Positions 8,815 to 18,441 of a DNA stretch of 64,000 nt are shown here, piece after piece. The position numbers and the translations under genes are program-made. The notes beneath the pieces were generated by a model, which saw nothing but the letters and a program-made list of their open reading frames with translations, was not told the origin of the DNA and did not search any database. The stretch is from contig NZ_CP060414.2 of the NCBI RefSeq assembly GCF_014297595.2, forward strand, positions 2,852,001 to 2,916,000, written 5' to 3'. Position 1 is the first letter of the stretch, and each line of letters begins with the position of its first letter. The DNA is from Neisseria musculi. GTDB taxonomy: Bacteria; Pseudomonadota; Gammaproteobacteria; Burkholderiales; Neisseriaceae.

Positions 8815-10650
8815 TCAATAACGCCCGGGCACTACGCCCATGCGTTGTTTCAGCGAAGTTTGCGGCCCGTTAAACAGTGAGGCATAGTAGGTGGCGTTGG
8901 CCATTACTTTTTTTACATAGTCGCGGGTTTCGGTGAAGGGAATGGTTTCTGCGTAAATTGCGCCTTCCAGCGGGGCGGAATCCTGCCATCTGCGGGCACG
9001 GCCGGGGCCGGCGTTGTAGCCCGCCGTTGCCATCACTTCGTTGTTTTGCAGGCGGCGTTTGGCATCGGCCATATACCAAGTGCCCATGCGGATATTGCCG
9101 TCCATGGTGTAAAGCTCGCTGCTGTCCATGCCGATTTTGGCGGCGATTTCGCGGGCGGTGGCGGGCATCACCTGCATCAGCCCTTGTGCGCCCACGCTGG
9201 ATTGTGCGCCCAGCATAAAGCGGCTTTCTTGGCGGATAAGCCCATACACCCATGCGGGATCGATGCCCGCCTGATCGGCGTAGCGCACGGTAGTGTCTTT
9301 AAACGGCGAAATATAGCGCAGGTTGTAGTTGAGCTTGGTGTTGGTGCGCTCGGCGCTGTTGACGGCCATTTCGTAAAACTGGTTGTCGTATGCCAGTTGT
9401 GCGGCGGCGAGCAGCAAATCTTCACCGGCACCCCGGGTGGCATAACGCCATTCTGCCTGCGATTGGCGGCGCATTTTCCAGTCGCCGCTGCTTTGGCTGG
9501 CTTTAAACAGGGTAAGGGCGCGGTCGATGGCGCCGTCTTCGGCCAAATGTTTGACATCGCTTTTCGAAACTTCGCCCACATTGTTGCGGGTGCTGACACG
9601 CCGTCCCAACTCTTCGCCAGCCATCAAGGCATAAAAATTGCGGCCGCTGGCGGCAGCTTTTTCATACAAAGGCACCGCTTGGCTGCGGTTGCCTTGTGCG
9701 GCGTAGCTGCGGGCGAGCCAGTATTGCCAGGCCGGATCATTTTGCAGTTTGGCCGGCATGGCGGTGATGATGCCGGCCAACTCGTTCCAGCGTTGCAGGC
9801 GCAGGGCGGCGCGGGCATACCATTCAAACTGTTCGTTGCTCAGTTGGCTGCGGTCGGCGCGGCTGAAATAATTTAACGCCGCAGCCATGTTTTGGCTTTG
9901 CGCCTGCATATGGCCGAGCACGCCCCAAGCAAAGCCGGCCTGCTCGCGGCTCAGGCTGGCCTGCATATTTTCGAGCGTGTGGGCCGATGCGGTGCTTTTT
10001 TTGGCAGTGTTGCCGATTACGCTGGTCAGGCTGTATTCCTGTGCGCCCTGCCCCCCGCTTTCAAACGGGCTGCCGAGGGCGGCGGCCAGATTGCGGGCAT
10101 CGGTGAGCTGGTTGTTGCTGATCAGGCCGCGCACGCGCCGCCAAGCGTCTTTCTGATTCAGACGGCCTGAAGCGGCGGCGGCCTCCACCAGGCGGGTGCA
10201 GCCTTGCGGCAGGCGGTTGATTTCTTTAACCAGCTCGGCGGCAGATGCGGTGTGGTTGCCGCTGCCCAATTCGGCGTAGCATTGCACTTCCTGCGCGCGG
10301 CCGGCCGGGTCGAGTTTGGCGTATTGTTGGTTGAACTGTGCCCATTGGCCGCGTCTGCCCAGGCTCTTGAGCCATTCGTTGCGCACGTCTTCCGCCATTG
10401 CGCTTTCGCCGGCTTGGCTGAGAAATTGGGCAGGCAGGGTGTTGTCGTCTTGTTTGGCGGCGGCCAGTGCGCTTTGATAGAGGCTGTAATCGGCCAGCAC
10501 TTTGGCCGGGGCTTCGGCGGCGCGTGCGGAAGGGCGCGGCATATTGCTGCGTTTCACCGGCTCGACAGGTTGCTCGTGTGAGGAGCAGGCGGCCAGTATG
10601 GCGGTGGCCAGCGCGGTTAAAGTGAATGTGAGCGTGCGTTGCAAGGTCAT
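8815..10650 (-). CDS. ltgA: Soluble-type lytic murein transglycosylase lipoprotein (LtgA/Slt family)
   Basis: The ATG at 10650 is preceded by AAAGG eight bases upstream and opens a lipoprotein signal (TLTALATAILAACSS), placing the enzyme in the periplasm, probably anchored to the outer membrane. The 611-residue protein has a long helical superhelix domain (about 60-450), then the SLT catalytic domain. The catalytic Glu is in GLIRQESRFMLGAQS near residue 470, followed by GAQGLMQVMPATA and GYNAGPGRARRW. Such enzymes cut glycan strands and release 1,6-anhydro-muropeptides, the substrates of AmpG encoded at 24961. The length matches N. meningitidis LtgA. Confidence 0.92.
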   Translation of the reverse strand: MTLQRTLTFTLTALATAILAACSSHEQPVEPVKRSNMPRPSARAAEAPAKVLADYSLYQSALAAAKQDDNTLPAQFLSQAGESAMAEDVRNEWLKSLGRRGQWAQFNQQYAKLDPAGRAQEVQCYAELGSGNHTASAAELVKEINRLPQGCTRLVEAAAASGRLNQKDAWRRVRGLISNNQLTDARNLAAALGSPFESGGQGAQEYSLTSVIGNTAKKSTASAHTLENMQASLSREQAGFAWGVLGHMQAQSQNMAAALNYFSRADRSQLSNEQFEWYARAALRLQRWNELAGIITAMPAKLQNDPAWQYWLARSYAAQGNRSQAVPLYEKAAASGRNFYALMAGEELGRRVSTRNNVGEVSKSDVKHLAEDGAIDRALTLFKASQSSGDWKMRRQSQAEWRYATRGAGEDLLLAAAQLAYDNQFYEMAVNSAERTNTKLNYNLRYISPFKDTTVRYADQAGIDPAWVYGLIRQESRFMLGAQSSVGAQGLMQVMPATAREIAAKIGMDSSELYTMDGNIRMGTWYMADAKRRLQNNEVMATAGYNAGPGRARRWQDSAPLEGAIYAETIPFTETRDYVKKVMANATYYASLFNGPQTSLKQRMGVVPGRY

Positions 10651-10779
10651 GATTCGGCCTTTCGTTGGTATGCTTTCGGGGAGGGCTGATTTTAAATGAT
10701 TTGGGTGCGGGTTTGAAATCCGGAGGCAGTATTTACATTTCATGCGGCTTCTGCCATACGGTCCGCTTGCCGGTAAAGG

Positions 10780-10818
10780 TTTTCAGACGGCCGGTATTGT
10801 GTGCAGGCCGTCTGAAAA
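10780..10818 (-). terminator. Inverted uptake-sequence hairpin after the FadR-type regulator gene
   Basis: TTTTCAGACGGCC and GGCCGTCTGAAAA face each other across a loop of about 13 bases, downstream of the lldR stop on the minus strand. Confidence 0.65.
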
Positions 10819-10893
10819 CGGGGCGCAAGGTGTATTCCGGTATTTTGCCGCGCAAAACCGTTACCGGCGATGCCTCTGAAGTCGGGCTGCCGG

Positions 10894-11682
10894 TTATTCG
10901 AACCCGGGTTTGGGTTTGTCGCTGGCGGCCAGTGCGCTTGATACGGCCTCCCGGTTTTGCTGCTCCCGCTGCCGCTCCAGGCAGTTTTGTACATAATCCA
11001 AATGGCGGCAGGCGGCCTGGGAGGCTGCGGCGGCATTCTGCTGCGCGATGGCGGTAAAAATGGCTTCATGCTGCGCCATCAGTTGCGCATACATATCGGG
11101 CATGCCGAACATATTGCCCAGATTGCGTTTGGTTTGACCGGTGAGCAGGCGCAGCAGGCCGTCTGAAAGGCGGGTGAATAAAATATTGTGTGCGGCTTCG
11201 GCTACGGCCTGGTGAAATGCCGCATCGGCAGCAGATTGCCGGTCTAGATTGTTTTGGGCGTAGGCTTCGCGCAGCTTGGCCAGCCAGCTTTCCATGCGCG
11301 CCAAGTCGGCTTCGGTGCGGCGTTGGGCAGCAAGGGCGGCCAGCATCCCTTCGATGCCGCGGCGGAAATCGAGCACTTCGCTTTCCATGTTTTCGTGTGC
11401 GTCAATCAAATCTTCCCAGCCGTAATGGAAGGTTTCTTCAACATTGCCCGAAACATAGTTTCCATCGCCCTGCCGCGTATTCAGCAGGCCGCGGGTTGCC
11501 AGTATGTGCAGCGCGGTGCGCAATGATTGGCGCGATACGCCGAACTCTTCGGCCAAACGGCGTTCGGGCGGAAGTTTGCAGCCGATAGGGTACACGTTTT
11601 GTAAAATCCGCTCCTCCAAAACAGAGGCAATCTGCATGCCGATGGCGGGTTGTTTGATATTGGCGGCGGTTTTGTCGGGCAT
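10894..11682 (-). CDS. lldR: GntR/FadR-family transcriptional regulator of the lactate locus
   Basis: The 262-residue protein has an N-terminal winged helix-turn-helix (LPPERRLAEEFGVSRQSLRTALHIL, residues about 38-65). The rest is the all-helical FCD effector domain, with the usual Asp/His metal-ligand pattern (DAAFHQAVAEAAHN near 148). It is divergent from lutACB, with a palindrome matching FadR-subfamily operators between them. It most likely represses lut and perhaps lldP, with lactate as effector, as known for LldR and for gonococcal GdhR. Whether it is the orthologue of GdhR, LldR or PdhR cannot be settled here. AAGG lies eight bases before the ATG. Confidence 0.82.
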   Translation of the reverse strand: MPDKTAANIKQPAIGMQIASVLEERILQNVYPIGCKLPPERRLAEEFGVSRQSLRTALHILATRGLLNTRQGDGNYVSGNVEETFHYGWEDLIDAHENMESEVLDFRRGIEGMLAALAAQRRTEADLARMESWLAKLREAYAQNNLDRQSAADAAFHQAVAEAAHNILFTRLSDGLLRLLTGQTKRNLGNMFGMPDMYAQLMAQHEAIFTAIAQQNAAAASQAACRHLDYVQNCLERQREQQNREAVSSALAASDKPKPGFE

Positions 11683-11888
11683 AATTCATACCTTAATCAA
11701 TTTTCTTCATTCCGTTTTTTAACGGCAGCCAATCCAAGACGCTCGGGGCTTGCTTGACCATTTATTTATTATTGAATATCCGCGCGCAGGGAAAGGCTGG
11801 ATAAAGCGCGAAATGATTGTACCGTAATCTTTTCGCTGCCCGCCTGAAAATTAGCAACCCGTTGCCCGATTTATTTTTTCGGCAGCAC

Positions 11889-11949
11889 TTGACCGGTTAC
11901 ACGTCATTACGTAAAGTAAGGTTAGTTTAACAAAATTGGTCTGACCAAT
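11889..11949 (+). promoter_or_regulatory. lutA promoter with FadR/PdhR-type operator
   Basis: TTGACC (11889-11894) and TAAAGT (11912-11917) are spaced by 17 bases and would start transcription near 11924. Just downstream, at 11935-11949, is the perfect palindrome ATTGGTCTGACCAAT (six-base arms, CTG centre). This is the TTGGT-N3-ACCAA form bound by PdhR/LldR-type regulators. A bound repressor here would block the start of transcription. The lutA ATG follows only six bases after the site. Confidence 0.75.
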
Positions 11950-11955
11950 AAACCA

Positions 11956-12732
11956 ATGATGAACCAAACCAACCCTACCCCTGTTTACGGCAGCAAACCT
12001 GCCGATGTGTATTTTTTCGGCACCTGCCTTTTGGATATTTTCATGCCCGAAGCCGGCATGGATGCGATTACGCTGCTCGAGCAGCAGGGCGTGCGCGTGC
12101 ATTTTCCGATGGAACAAAGCTGTTGCGGTCAGCCGGCGTTTTCTTCCGGCCACCCCAAAGATTCGTTTGAAGTGGCCAAAGCGCAGTTGGATTTGTTTCC
12201 CAACCCGTGGCCGGTGGTGGTGCCCTCCGGCTCGTGCAGCGGCATGATGAAACACCAATGGCCGCTGATGTTTAAAGACAGCGTTTACGAGCGGCTGGCC
12301 AACGATGTGTCCGAGCGCGTGGTGGAATTTACCCATTTTCTGCTGGCCATCGGCTACGAGCCGCAAGACAAGGGCGGTGCCGTCAAAGTGGCGGTGCACA
12401 CTTCCTGCGCGGCGCGGCGCGAAATGGGCGTGCATCTTTCGGGCTGGGCGCTGGTAGACAAACTTGCCAATGTGGAGCGGGTGGTGCACGACCACGAAAG
12501 CGAATGCTGCGGTTTCGGCGGCACATTTTCGGTGAAGCATCCCGATATTTCCGGCGCGATGGTCAGCGACAAAGTGGCCGCGCTCAAAGACACGCAGGCG
12601 GTGGAAATTGTGAGTGCCGATGCGGGCTGCATGCTCAATATCGGCGGCAAAATCGCCAAAGACGAACCCGGCATGCCCAAGCCCAAACACATTGCCACGT
12701 TTCTGCTCGAACGCACGGGAGGCAAAGCATGA
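11956..12732 (+). CDS. lutA: L-lactate oxidation iron-sulfur subunit LutA
   Basis: The 258-residue protein has two cysteine-rich CCG domains: one with EQSCCGQPAFSSGH (near residue 55) and one with ESECCGFGGTFSVKHP (near 180). This is the LldE/GlpC-C-like fold that binds Fe-S clusters or heme partners. With LutB and LutC it forms the LutABC L-lactate-oxidising complex. Two adjacent ATGs (11956 and 11959) are possible starts, and neither has a clear Shine-Dalgarno. The stop overlaps the lutC start by four bases (ATGA). Confidence 0.92.
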   Translation: MMNQTNPTPVYGSKPADVYFFGTCLLDIFMPEAGMDAITLLEQQGVRVHFPMEQSCCGQPAFSSGHPKDSFEVAKAQLDLFPNPWPVVVPSGSCSGMMKHQWPLMFKDSVYERLANDVSERVVEFTHFLLAIGYEPQDKGGAVKVAVHTSCAARREMGVHLSGWALVDKLANVERVVHDHESECCGFGGTFSVKHPDISGAMVSDKVAALKDTQAVEIVSADAGCMLNIGGKIAKDEPGMPKPKHIATFLLERTGGKA

Positions 12733-13421
12733 GCGCACGCGAAAATATTTTGGCCAAACTGCGCCTTGCGGCCGCCGTGCCGATGAAAGAGCCTGAAACG
12801 GCGGCTTACTATCAGGAAATGACCCCGCATTGGGAAAGCGAAGCAGGCCGTCTGAAACATTGGGCGGCCGCCATGCGGGCGGTAAAAACCGAAATCCATT
12901 GGGTGCGCGCCGGCAATTGGCCGCAGATGCTGGTAAAGGTGGTGCAGGAAAAAGGCCTGCGCAACATTCTGCTGCCGCTGCAAACCGAACACGGCCGCCT
13001 GGCCGCCGCTGCCGCAGAAGCCGCCGGCATCGAAGTGAAAGCCTTCGAGCGGCCGATCGAAGATTGGAAAGACGAATTTTTTGCCGACATCGATGCCGGC
13101 TTTACCGATGCACACTGCGGTATCGCCCATACCGGCACGCTGGTGTTGCGGCCGTCTGAAAGCCAGCCGCGCAGCCAAAGCCTGGTGCCGCCCGTGCATA
13201 TCTGTCTGTTTGATGCGGCTAAAATGTATAACGATTTCTACAGCGCCATGCAGGGTGAAAACATGGCCGCCGGCATGCCCACCAACGTGGTGCTGGTGTC
13301 CGGCCCGTCGAAAACCGCCGATATCCAGCTCACGCTGGCCTACGGCGCGCACGGCCCGCGCGATATGGTGGTGCTGGCGGTGCTGCCCGACCATATCGAT
13401 GAAGCCGATTTAGCCGACTGA
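12729..13421 (+). CDS. lutC: Lactate utilisation protein LutC
   Basis: The ATG at 12729 overlaps the lutA stop, which implies translational coupling; the frame is open further upstream, but that part lies inside lutA. The 230-residue protein is of the LutC/YkgG (LUD) family, with the typical central stretch DAHCGIAHTGTLVL (near 125-140) and the VPPVHICLF strand. It carries no cysteine cluster and is the third member of the lactate oxidation complex. The gene order A-C-B is the one known in Neisseria (lutACB). Confidence 0.9.
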   Translation: MSARENILAKLRLAAAVPMKEPETAAYYQEMTPHWESEAGRLKHWAAAMRAVKTEIHWVRAGNWPQMLVKVVQEKGLRNILLPLQTEHGRLAAAAAEAAGIEVKAFERPIEDWKDEFFADIDAGFTDAHCGIAHTGTLVLRPSESQPRSQSLVPPVHICLFDAAKMYNDFYSAMQGENMAAGMPTNVVLVSGPSKTADIQLTLAYGAHGPRDMVVLAVLPDHIDEADLAD

Positions 13422-13453
13422 CGAGGCTTTTGCAACCCAAACCACACAGTATT

Positions 13454-13495
13454 TTTCAGACGGCTCCGACCACAAACGGCAGGCCGTCTGAAACA
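13454..13495 (+). terminator. Inverted uptake-sequence hairpin between lutC and lutB
   Basis: TTTTCAGACGG and CCGTCTGAAAC lie 19 bases apart in the 94-base gap inside the lut operon. It may reduce read-through into lutB or act only as an uptake sequence pair. Confidence 0.5.
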
Positions 13496-13515
13496 AATAT
13501 TTAAAGAACAGCACT

Positions 13516-14958
13516 ATGAACACGCAAACGATTCATTTCCACCCCAAGCCGGAAACCTTCAAGCAAAACGCTGTCGGCGCACTGGCCGACGCCCCGCTGC
13601 GCAAAAGCCTGCGCACCGCGATGGATATGCTGATGACCCGCCGCAAAGGCGTGTTGTCCGACGAACACGAATTGCAGGCTCTGCGCACCCTGTGCGAACA
13701 CATCCGCCAACGCTCGCTCGCCCGCCTGCCCGAACTGTTGGAAGAATTGGAAGCCAACCTGACCCGCTTGGGCGTGAAAGTGCATTGGGCGGAAACCCCT
13801 GATGAAGCCTGCCGCATCATTCACGGCATTGTGGCGCAAAAAAACGGCCGCCTGATGGTGAAAGGCAAGTCGATGGTGAGCGAAGAAATCGAACTGAACC
13901 ACTATCTCGAAGAAAAAGGCATCAGTGCAATCGAAAGCGACTTGGGTGAATACATCGTACAGATGGCCGGTGAAAAGCCCACCCACATCGTGATGCCCGC
14001 CATCCACAAAACCAAGCAGCAGGTGAGCGAACTCTTCCACAACCACCTTCACACCGCGCCCACCGATGATGTGGACGAGCTCACCGGCATCGCCCGCCGC
14101 GCCCTGCGCGATATTTACCGTACGGCCGATGTCGGCCTCTCAGGCGTGAATTTTGCCGTGGCCGAAACCGGAACACTGTGTTTGGTGGAAAACGAAGGCA
14201 ACGGCCGTTTGACCACCACTGTGCCGCCCGTGCACATCGCCATCACCGGCATCGAAAAAGTGGTGGCGAAGCTCTCGGATATTCCGCCGCTTTACAGCCT
14301 GCTGCCGCGCAGTGCCATCGGCCAGCCGATTACCACCTATTTCAATATGATTACCGGCCCGCGCCGGAGTGCCGAACTTGACGGCCCGCAGGAAATGCAC
14401 CTGGTGCTGCTCGATAACGGCCGCAGCCAAGCCTATGCCGACAAACAAATGCGCCAAACCCTGCAGTGTATCCGTTGCGGCGCGTGCATGAACCACTGCC
14501 CGGTTTATACCCGCATCGGCGGCGCGGCCTACGGCACCACTTATCCCGGCCCCATCGGCGAAATCATCTCGCCGCACTTGATGGGTTTGGAATCCACCAA
14601 AGATTTGCCCACTGCTTCTTCATTGTGCGGCGCGTGTGCCGAAGTCTGCCCCGTGCAGATTCCGATTCCCGATTTGCTGATACGCCTGCGCGAAGAAGCG
14701 CAACGCGCACCCGGTGAAAAAGTCGCCCACCCCGTGCGCGGGCAGGGCGCATCGCACAATTTGGGCGAACAGCTCGCCTGGCGCACGTTTAACGGCATTT
14801 TCGGCCGGCGCAAAGCATACCGCACATTCGGCTGGGCTGCGGCCAGGCTACGCTCGCTTACCCCGTCCAAACAGTTGGGCTGGACACAGCACCGTGTGCC
14901 GTTGAAACCGGCCGCCAAAACCCTGCATCAGTTAGTGGCCGAAAAATTCGGCAAATAA
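13516..14958 (+). CDS. lutB: Lactate oxidation iron-sulfur protein LutB
   Basis: The 480-residue protein starts with a LUD domain like that of LutC (motif FAVAETGTLCLVENEGN near 215). Two 4Fe-4S sites follow: CIRCGACMNHCPVY (near 317) and SLCGACAEVCPVQIPIP (near 372). The C-terminal DUF3390-like tail ends the chain at the usual length of about 480. It probably holds the electron-transfer part of the complex that feeds electrons from L-lactate to the respiratory chain. It is preceded by a hairpin and followed by another, and then the permease gene. Confidence 0.93.
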   Translation: MNTQTIHFHPKPETFKQNAVGALADAPLRKSLRTAMDMLMTRRKGVLSDEHELQALRTLCEHIRQRSLARLPELLEELEANLTRLGVKVHWAETPDEACRIIHGIVAQKNGRLMVKGKSMVSEEIELNHYLEEKGISAIESDLGEYIVQMAGEKPTHIVMPAIHKTKQQVSELFHNHLHTAPTDDVDELTGIARRALRDIYRTADVGLSGVNFAVAETGTLCLVENEGNGRLTTTVPPVHIAITGIEKVVAKLSDIPPLYSLLPRSAIGQPITTYFNMITGPRRSAELDGPQEMHLVLLDNGRSQAYADKQMRQTLQCIRCGACMNHCPVYTRIGGAAYGTTYPGPIGEIISPHLMGLESTKDLPTASSLCGACAEVCPVQIPIPDLLIRLREEAQRAPGEKVAHPVRGQGASHNLGEQLAWRTFNGIFGRRKAYRTFGWAAARLRSLTPSKQLGWTQHRVPLKPAAKTLHQLVAEKFGK

Positions 14959-14959
14959 A

Positions 14960-15003
14960 TTTTCAGACGGCCTGCCAACCCTATGGCCGGCCGTCTGAAA
15001 AAA
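14960..15003 (+). terminator. Terminator after lutB
   Basis: TTTTCAGACGGCC and GGCCGTCTGAAAA flank a loop of about 17 bases starting two bases past the lutB stop, with an A/T tail on both sides. Confidence 0.7.
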
Positions 15004-15110
15004 ACGTTCCGGAAAACCAACGGTTTTTCGGGCAGCACACCATACAACCGCCTTCCATCCATTCGGGCGGCATGAGGGATAACAACATCTGTGATTTCGG
15101 AGATTGATCA

Positions 15111-16757
15111 ATGGATACTTGGGTTCAAAACTATACGGCAGTAGGCGACAGCCTGGCGCTGACTGCCGCAGCAGCGCTGTTGCCGATTATTTTCTTTTTC
15201 GTTGCCTTAACCATTTTGAAAATGAAAGGTTATTTGGCCGGCTTTTTCACGCTGCTGATTTCTATTTTGGTCGCCATATTTGCCTACGGTATGCCGGCAG
15301 GCATGGCGGTTTCGTCTGCCCTGTTCGGTTTTGCCTATGGCTTGTGGCCGATTGCGTGGATTATCATTACTGCCGTATTTTTATACAAAATCACTGTAAA
15401 AACCGGCCAGTTCGACATTATCCGTTCGTCTGTTATTTCTATCACTGAAGACCAGCGTTTGCAGATGCTGTTGGTGGGCTTCTCGTTTGGTGCCTTCTTG
15501 GAAGGCGCGGCCGGTTTTGGTGCGCCGGTGGCGATTACTGCCGCTCTGCTGGTCGGCTTGGGTTTTAACCCCCTGTATGCCGCCGGTTTGTGCCTGATCG
15601 CCAACACCGCGCCGGTTGCTTTCGGCGCGATGGGTATCCCGATTATCGTGGCAGGCCAAGTATCCGGTTTGGATGCTTTCCACATCGGCCAAGTGGCCGG
15701 CCGCCAACTGCCGATTTTATCGATTATCGTGCCGTTTTGGCTGGTGGCGATGATGGACGGTGTACGCGGTATCAAACAAACCTACCCGGCTATTTTGGTG
15801 GCAGGCGTATCGTTTGCCGTTACCCAATTTATTACGGCCAACTTCATCGGCCCCGAGCTTCCCGATGTAACTTCTGCGTTGGTGAGCTTGATTTGCCTGT
15901 CGTTGTTTCTGAAAAAATGGCAGCCGTCTGAAATTTTCACTTTCCAAGGCATGAAAAAACCGGAAGCCCGCAAAGGATCGGAATACACTACCGGCCAAAT
16001 CATCAAGGCATGGTCTCCTTTCGGTATTTTGACTGTGTTTGTGAGCCTGTGGACGATGAAGTCATTGAAAACTTTCTTAGACAGCTTCAGCCTGATTAAA
16101 ATCGAATGGCCGGGCCTGCACAATCTGGTGATGAAAGCCGCTCCGATTGTTGCCGAACCCAGCCCTTATGAGGCCGTTTACAAACTGAACCTGTTGAGTG
16201 CGGTGGGTACCTCTATTCTGTTAGCCGCCATCGTAACCATTATCCTGCTGAAAATGAAACCTGCCGAAGCAGTAAAAACATTCGGCGAAACCTTATATGA
16301 ATTGCGTTTCTCTATTCTTTCCATCGGTTTGGTATTGGGTTTTGCCTTCGTGGCCAACTATTCCGGCCTGTCTTCTACGCTGGCATTGGTGTTGGCCGGC
16401 ACCGGCGCGGCATTCCCGTTCTTTTCGCCGTTCCTGGGCTGGTTGGGCGTGTTTTTAACCGGTTCGGACACTTCCGCCAACGCTTTGTTCGGTTCGCTGC
16501 AAGCCAGCACCGCCAACCAAATCGGCATTACTCCCGAACTGGCGGTGGCTGCCAATACCACAGGCGGCGTTACCGGTAAAATGATTTCCCCCCAATCCAT
16601 TGCCGTTGCTTGTGCAGCCGTGGGCTTGCAGGGCAAAGAGTCCGACCTGTTCCGCTTTACTGTGAAACACAGTATCGTTTTCTGCGCCTTTGTCGGCATC
16701 CTAACCGTTTTACAGGCATATGTATTGCCGTGGACACTGATTTTCTTTAATAAATAA
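15111..16757 (+). CDS. lldP: L-lactate permease LldP/LctP
   Basis: The 548-residue inner-membrane protein has about 12-14 hydrophobic segments and is the normal length of the LctP family. Family-typical stretches are [20 protein letters not shown] (near 125-145) and [14 protein letters not shown] with [20 protein letters not shown] (near 450-500). It imports L-lactate with protons, supplying the LutABC complex encoded just upstream. GGAG lies eight bases before the ATG. A hairpin separates it from lutB, so it may have its own promoter; I found no copy of the ATTGGT-N3-ACCAAT palindrome in its leader. Confidence 0.95.
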   Translation: MDTWVQNYTAVGDSLALTAAAALLPIIFFFVALTILKMKGYLAGFFTLLISILVAIFAYGMPAGMAVSSALFGFAYGLWPIAWIIITAVFLYKITVKTGQFDIIRSSVISITEDQRLQMLLVGFSFGAFLEGAAGFGAPVAITAALLVGLGFNPLYAAGLCLIANTAPVAFGAMGIPIIVAGQVSGLDAFHIGQVAGRQLPILSIIVPFWLVAMMDGVRGIKQTYPAILVAGVSFAVTQFITANFIGPELPDVTSALVSLICLSLFLKKWQPSEIFTFQGMKKPEARKGSEYTTGQIIKAWSPFGILTVFVSLWTMKSLKTFLDSFSLIKIEWPGLHNLVMKAAPIVAEPSPYEAVYKLNLLSAVGTSILLAAIVTIILLKMKPAEAVKTFGETLYELRFSILSIGLVLGFAFVANYSGLSSTLALVLAGTGAAFPFFSPFLGWLGVFLTGSDTSANALFGSLQASTANQIGITPELAVAANTTGGVTGKMISPQSIAVACAAVGLQGKESDLFRFTVKHSIVFCAFVGILTVLQAYVLPWTLIFFNK

Positions 16758-16786
16758 TCTTTGCCCAAAATACACTTAAGTTGGCA

Positions 16787-16830
16787 AAATCGCTGAAAGC
16801 CACATACAGGGTTTTCAGCGATTTCTTGTT
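16787..16830 (+). terminator. Intrinsic terminator after lldP
   Basis: AAATCGCTGAAA (16787-16798) pairs perfectly with TTTCAGCGATTT (16813-16824), followed by a T-rich run. This one is not built from an uptake sequence. Confidence 0.85.
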
Positions 16831-17525
16831 ATATAAGCATAAAAATACCTGCTGTGCCGTTAAAACATCTGAATCAATACGGCAGCAAAATGGTCTGCAA
16901 ATAAATTTCTGAGTGTGGTATATGGTACAACCCAACCTAATTTCCCCCTTTTCTCCCGCTTTTACAGGGAACCCGCTTCATTTTTGATATAGGAAGCAAG
17001 GCAGTGCGGAATACGCGTTGGCGGCTTACGAAAAACTTTTCTCTTTAAGCACGGCTCCGCAATGCCATACGGAAATTGCGAACGGATTGAAACGGGAAAT
17101 GGGTTTTTTCAGATTTGAAACCGTTACTGACCGGGCAGCCTGTTTGTGTTTTATGATACCGCCCGTTGTATTAAGTTTACAAAATTATAAAGTTTGTTAC
17201 GTTTGTCATATAATTTAAATTTCTTTTTTTATGGCGTTTTCTTTTGTTTTTTTAAAATTGCTTTTGTGTTTTTTTTGTTATTTGGATTTTTGTGGGTGAA
17301 AATTTCATTTATTGGTTTAATTTGAGATGGCGCTTGGTGGGCGGTGGAAAGCCGCTACCTGCTTTTTAATGATTAATATTGATATAAGCTATTGTTCAGG
17401 ATACGATATACTCCAACTGCTTAGTTTGGGAATGTTTGCAAAGTAGGTTGATAACTGATTGAACGGCAGAATGCCTGCTATTATTTGAAATTGAATATTT
17501 TGATTAACCAACAGAATAACAGAAT
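16831..17525. other. AT-rich intergenic region before the LytTR regulator gene
   Basis: I see no supportable gene. The stretch 17160-17300 is strongly AT-rich, with a TATAAT at 17209-17214 but no convincing -35 box. The leader of the LytTR gene is therefore probably long and may carry regulator sites. Confidence 0.4.
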
Positions 17526-18257
17526 ATGCTGAGTGCCATTATTGTTGAAGATGAAGTATTAGCGGCAGAGCGTTTGCGGGTTCTGCTGGAAGAGTGCAAT
17601 GTTGTTTTGCTGAAGATTTTCCATCATGCCCAGCCTGCCTTGGATTGGTTGGGGGTTCATGAAGTGGACATTGTATTTGCCGATATCGGGCTGCCCGAAA
17701 TTACCGGGTTGGATTTTGTCGAGCGAATCAAGCGGGTGGCGAAAAAACAGCCCGAAATTATTTTTACTACAGCATACGAAGAACATGCCTTGCGTGCTTT
17801 TGAGCTGGCTGCTGCCGATTACCTGCTCAAGCCGATTAAGGTTTCGCGCCTGCAAACGGCATTGGAGCGTTTGAATGAGAAACACCGTGAAAAAGCCGAT
17901 GATTTCACCCATTTCAAAGTGTTCAACCGCAACCGTATGGTGGAAATTCCGTGGCAGCAGGTGCGCTATCTGTTGGCCGAGCATAAAACGGTATTTTTAT
18001 TTACCGGCGACGGCCAAAGCTACGAGTTGCCGAAAACGTTGGTTTATTGGGAAGAGTTGTTGGGCGAAAAGATTATCCGTATCCACCGTAATGCATTGGT
18101 GTTCCGCCACACCTTGGATTGTTTGATCCGCTTGGACGGCGGAGAAGAGGATGACAGCAACGCCACTTGGGGAGCGCGCATTTTAGATGTGGAGAAACCT
18201 TTGGCGGTCAGCCGCCGCCAGTTGGCCGCTATCCGCAAAATTCTGCGGAAAAGCTGA
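17526..18257 (+). CDS. LytTR-family response regulator (AlgR/LytR type)
   Basis: The 243-residue protein has an N-terminal receiver domain (1-120): acidic pair EDE near residue 9, phospho-acceptor Asp in VDIVFADIGLPEITG near 55, Thr in IIFTTAYEEHA, and Lys in YLLKPIK near 104. Residues about 135-243 form a LytTR DNA-binding domain (VRYLLAEHKTVFLFTGDGQSYELPKTL, then IRIHRNALV). No sensor kinase is adjacent, so it is an orphan in this window. It is followed by an uptake-sequence hairpin and convergent with the thioredoxin-like gene. Confidence 0.88.
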   Translation: MLSAIIVEDEVLAAERLRVLLEECNVVLLKIFHHAQPALDWLGVHEVDIVFADIGLPEITGLDFVERIKRVAKKQPEIIFTTAYEEHALRAFELAAADYLLKPIKVSRLQTALERLNEKHREKADDFTHFKVFNRNRMVEIPWQQVRYLLAEHKTVFLFTGDGQSYELPKTLVYWEELLGEKIIRIHRNALVFRHTLDCLIRLDGGEEDDSNATWGARILDVEKPLAVSRRQLAAIRKILRKS

Positions 18258-18289
18258 AATCAGGTTTGGATGCCGAACTGCTCCGTATC

Positions 18290-18430
18290 CTCTGTATCGG
18301 CATAGGCCATTAAAACCGGCACCAAGCGGCGGATTGCAGGCGGCATGTGCGGTATAACAAGGAAAGCCGAAGCCGTAATGATTTTAAAGCGGAGGCTGTT
18401 AAACCGGGGTATCCCCGGAGCGGTATATGG
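18290..18430. repeat. Degenerate dispersed repeat (partner near 55400-55500)
   Basis: The order of blocks GGNTTGCAG, GGNAT, a GCCRARGCNG-like block, ATGATTTTRAAGC and a CCGNATGGT-like end is shared with 55400-55500. The similarity is partial, so I treat it as an old intergenic repeat. Confidence 0.35.
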
Positions 18431-18441
18431 TTGTTGGTAGA

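Noticed and set aside
11851..12738. Long antisense frame over lutA (295 codons)
   Set aside because: It is a His/Arg-rich shadow of lutA with no family features. The lut frame has cysteine motifs and coupled starts. Similar shadows lie over valS (47731-48759) and the 21422 transporter (22178-23023).
17018..17218. Small plus-strand frame before the LytTR gene
   Set aside because: No ribosome site and no recognisable domain; it ends in the AT-rich leader.
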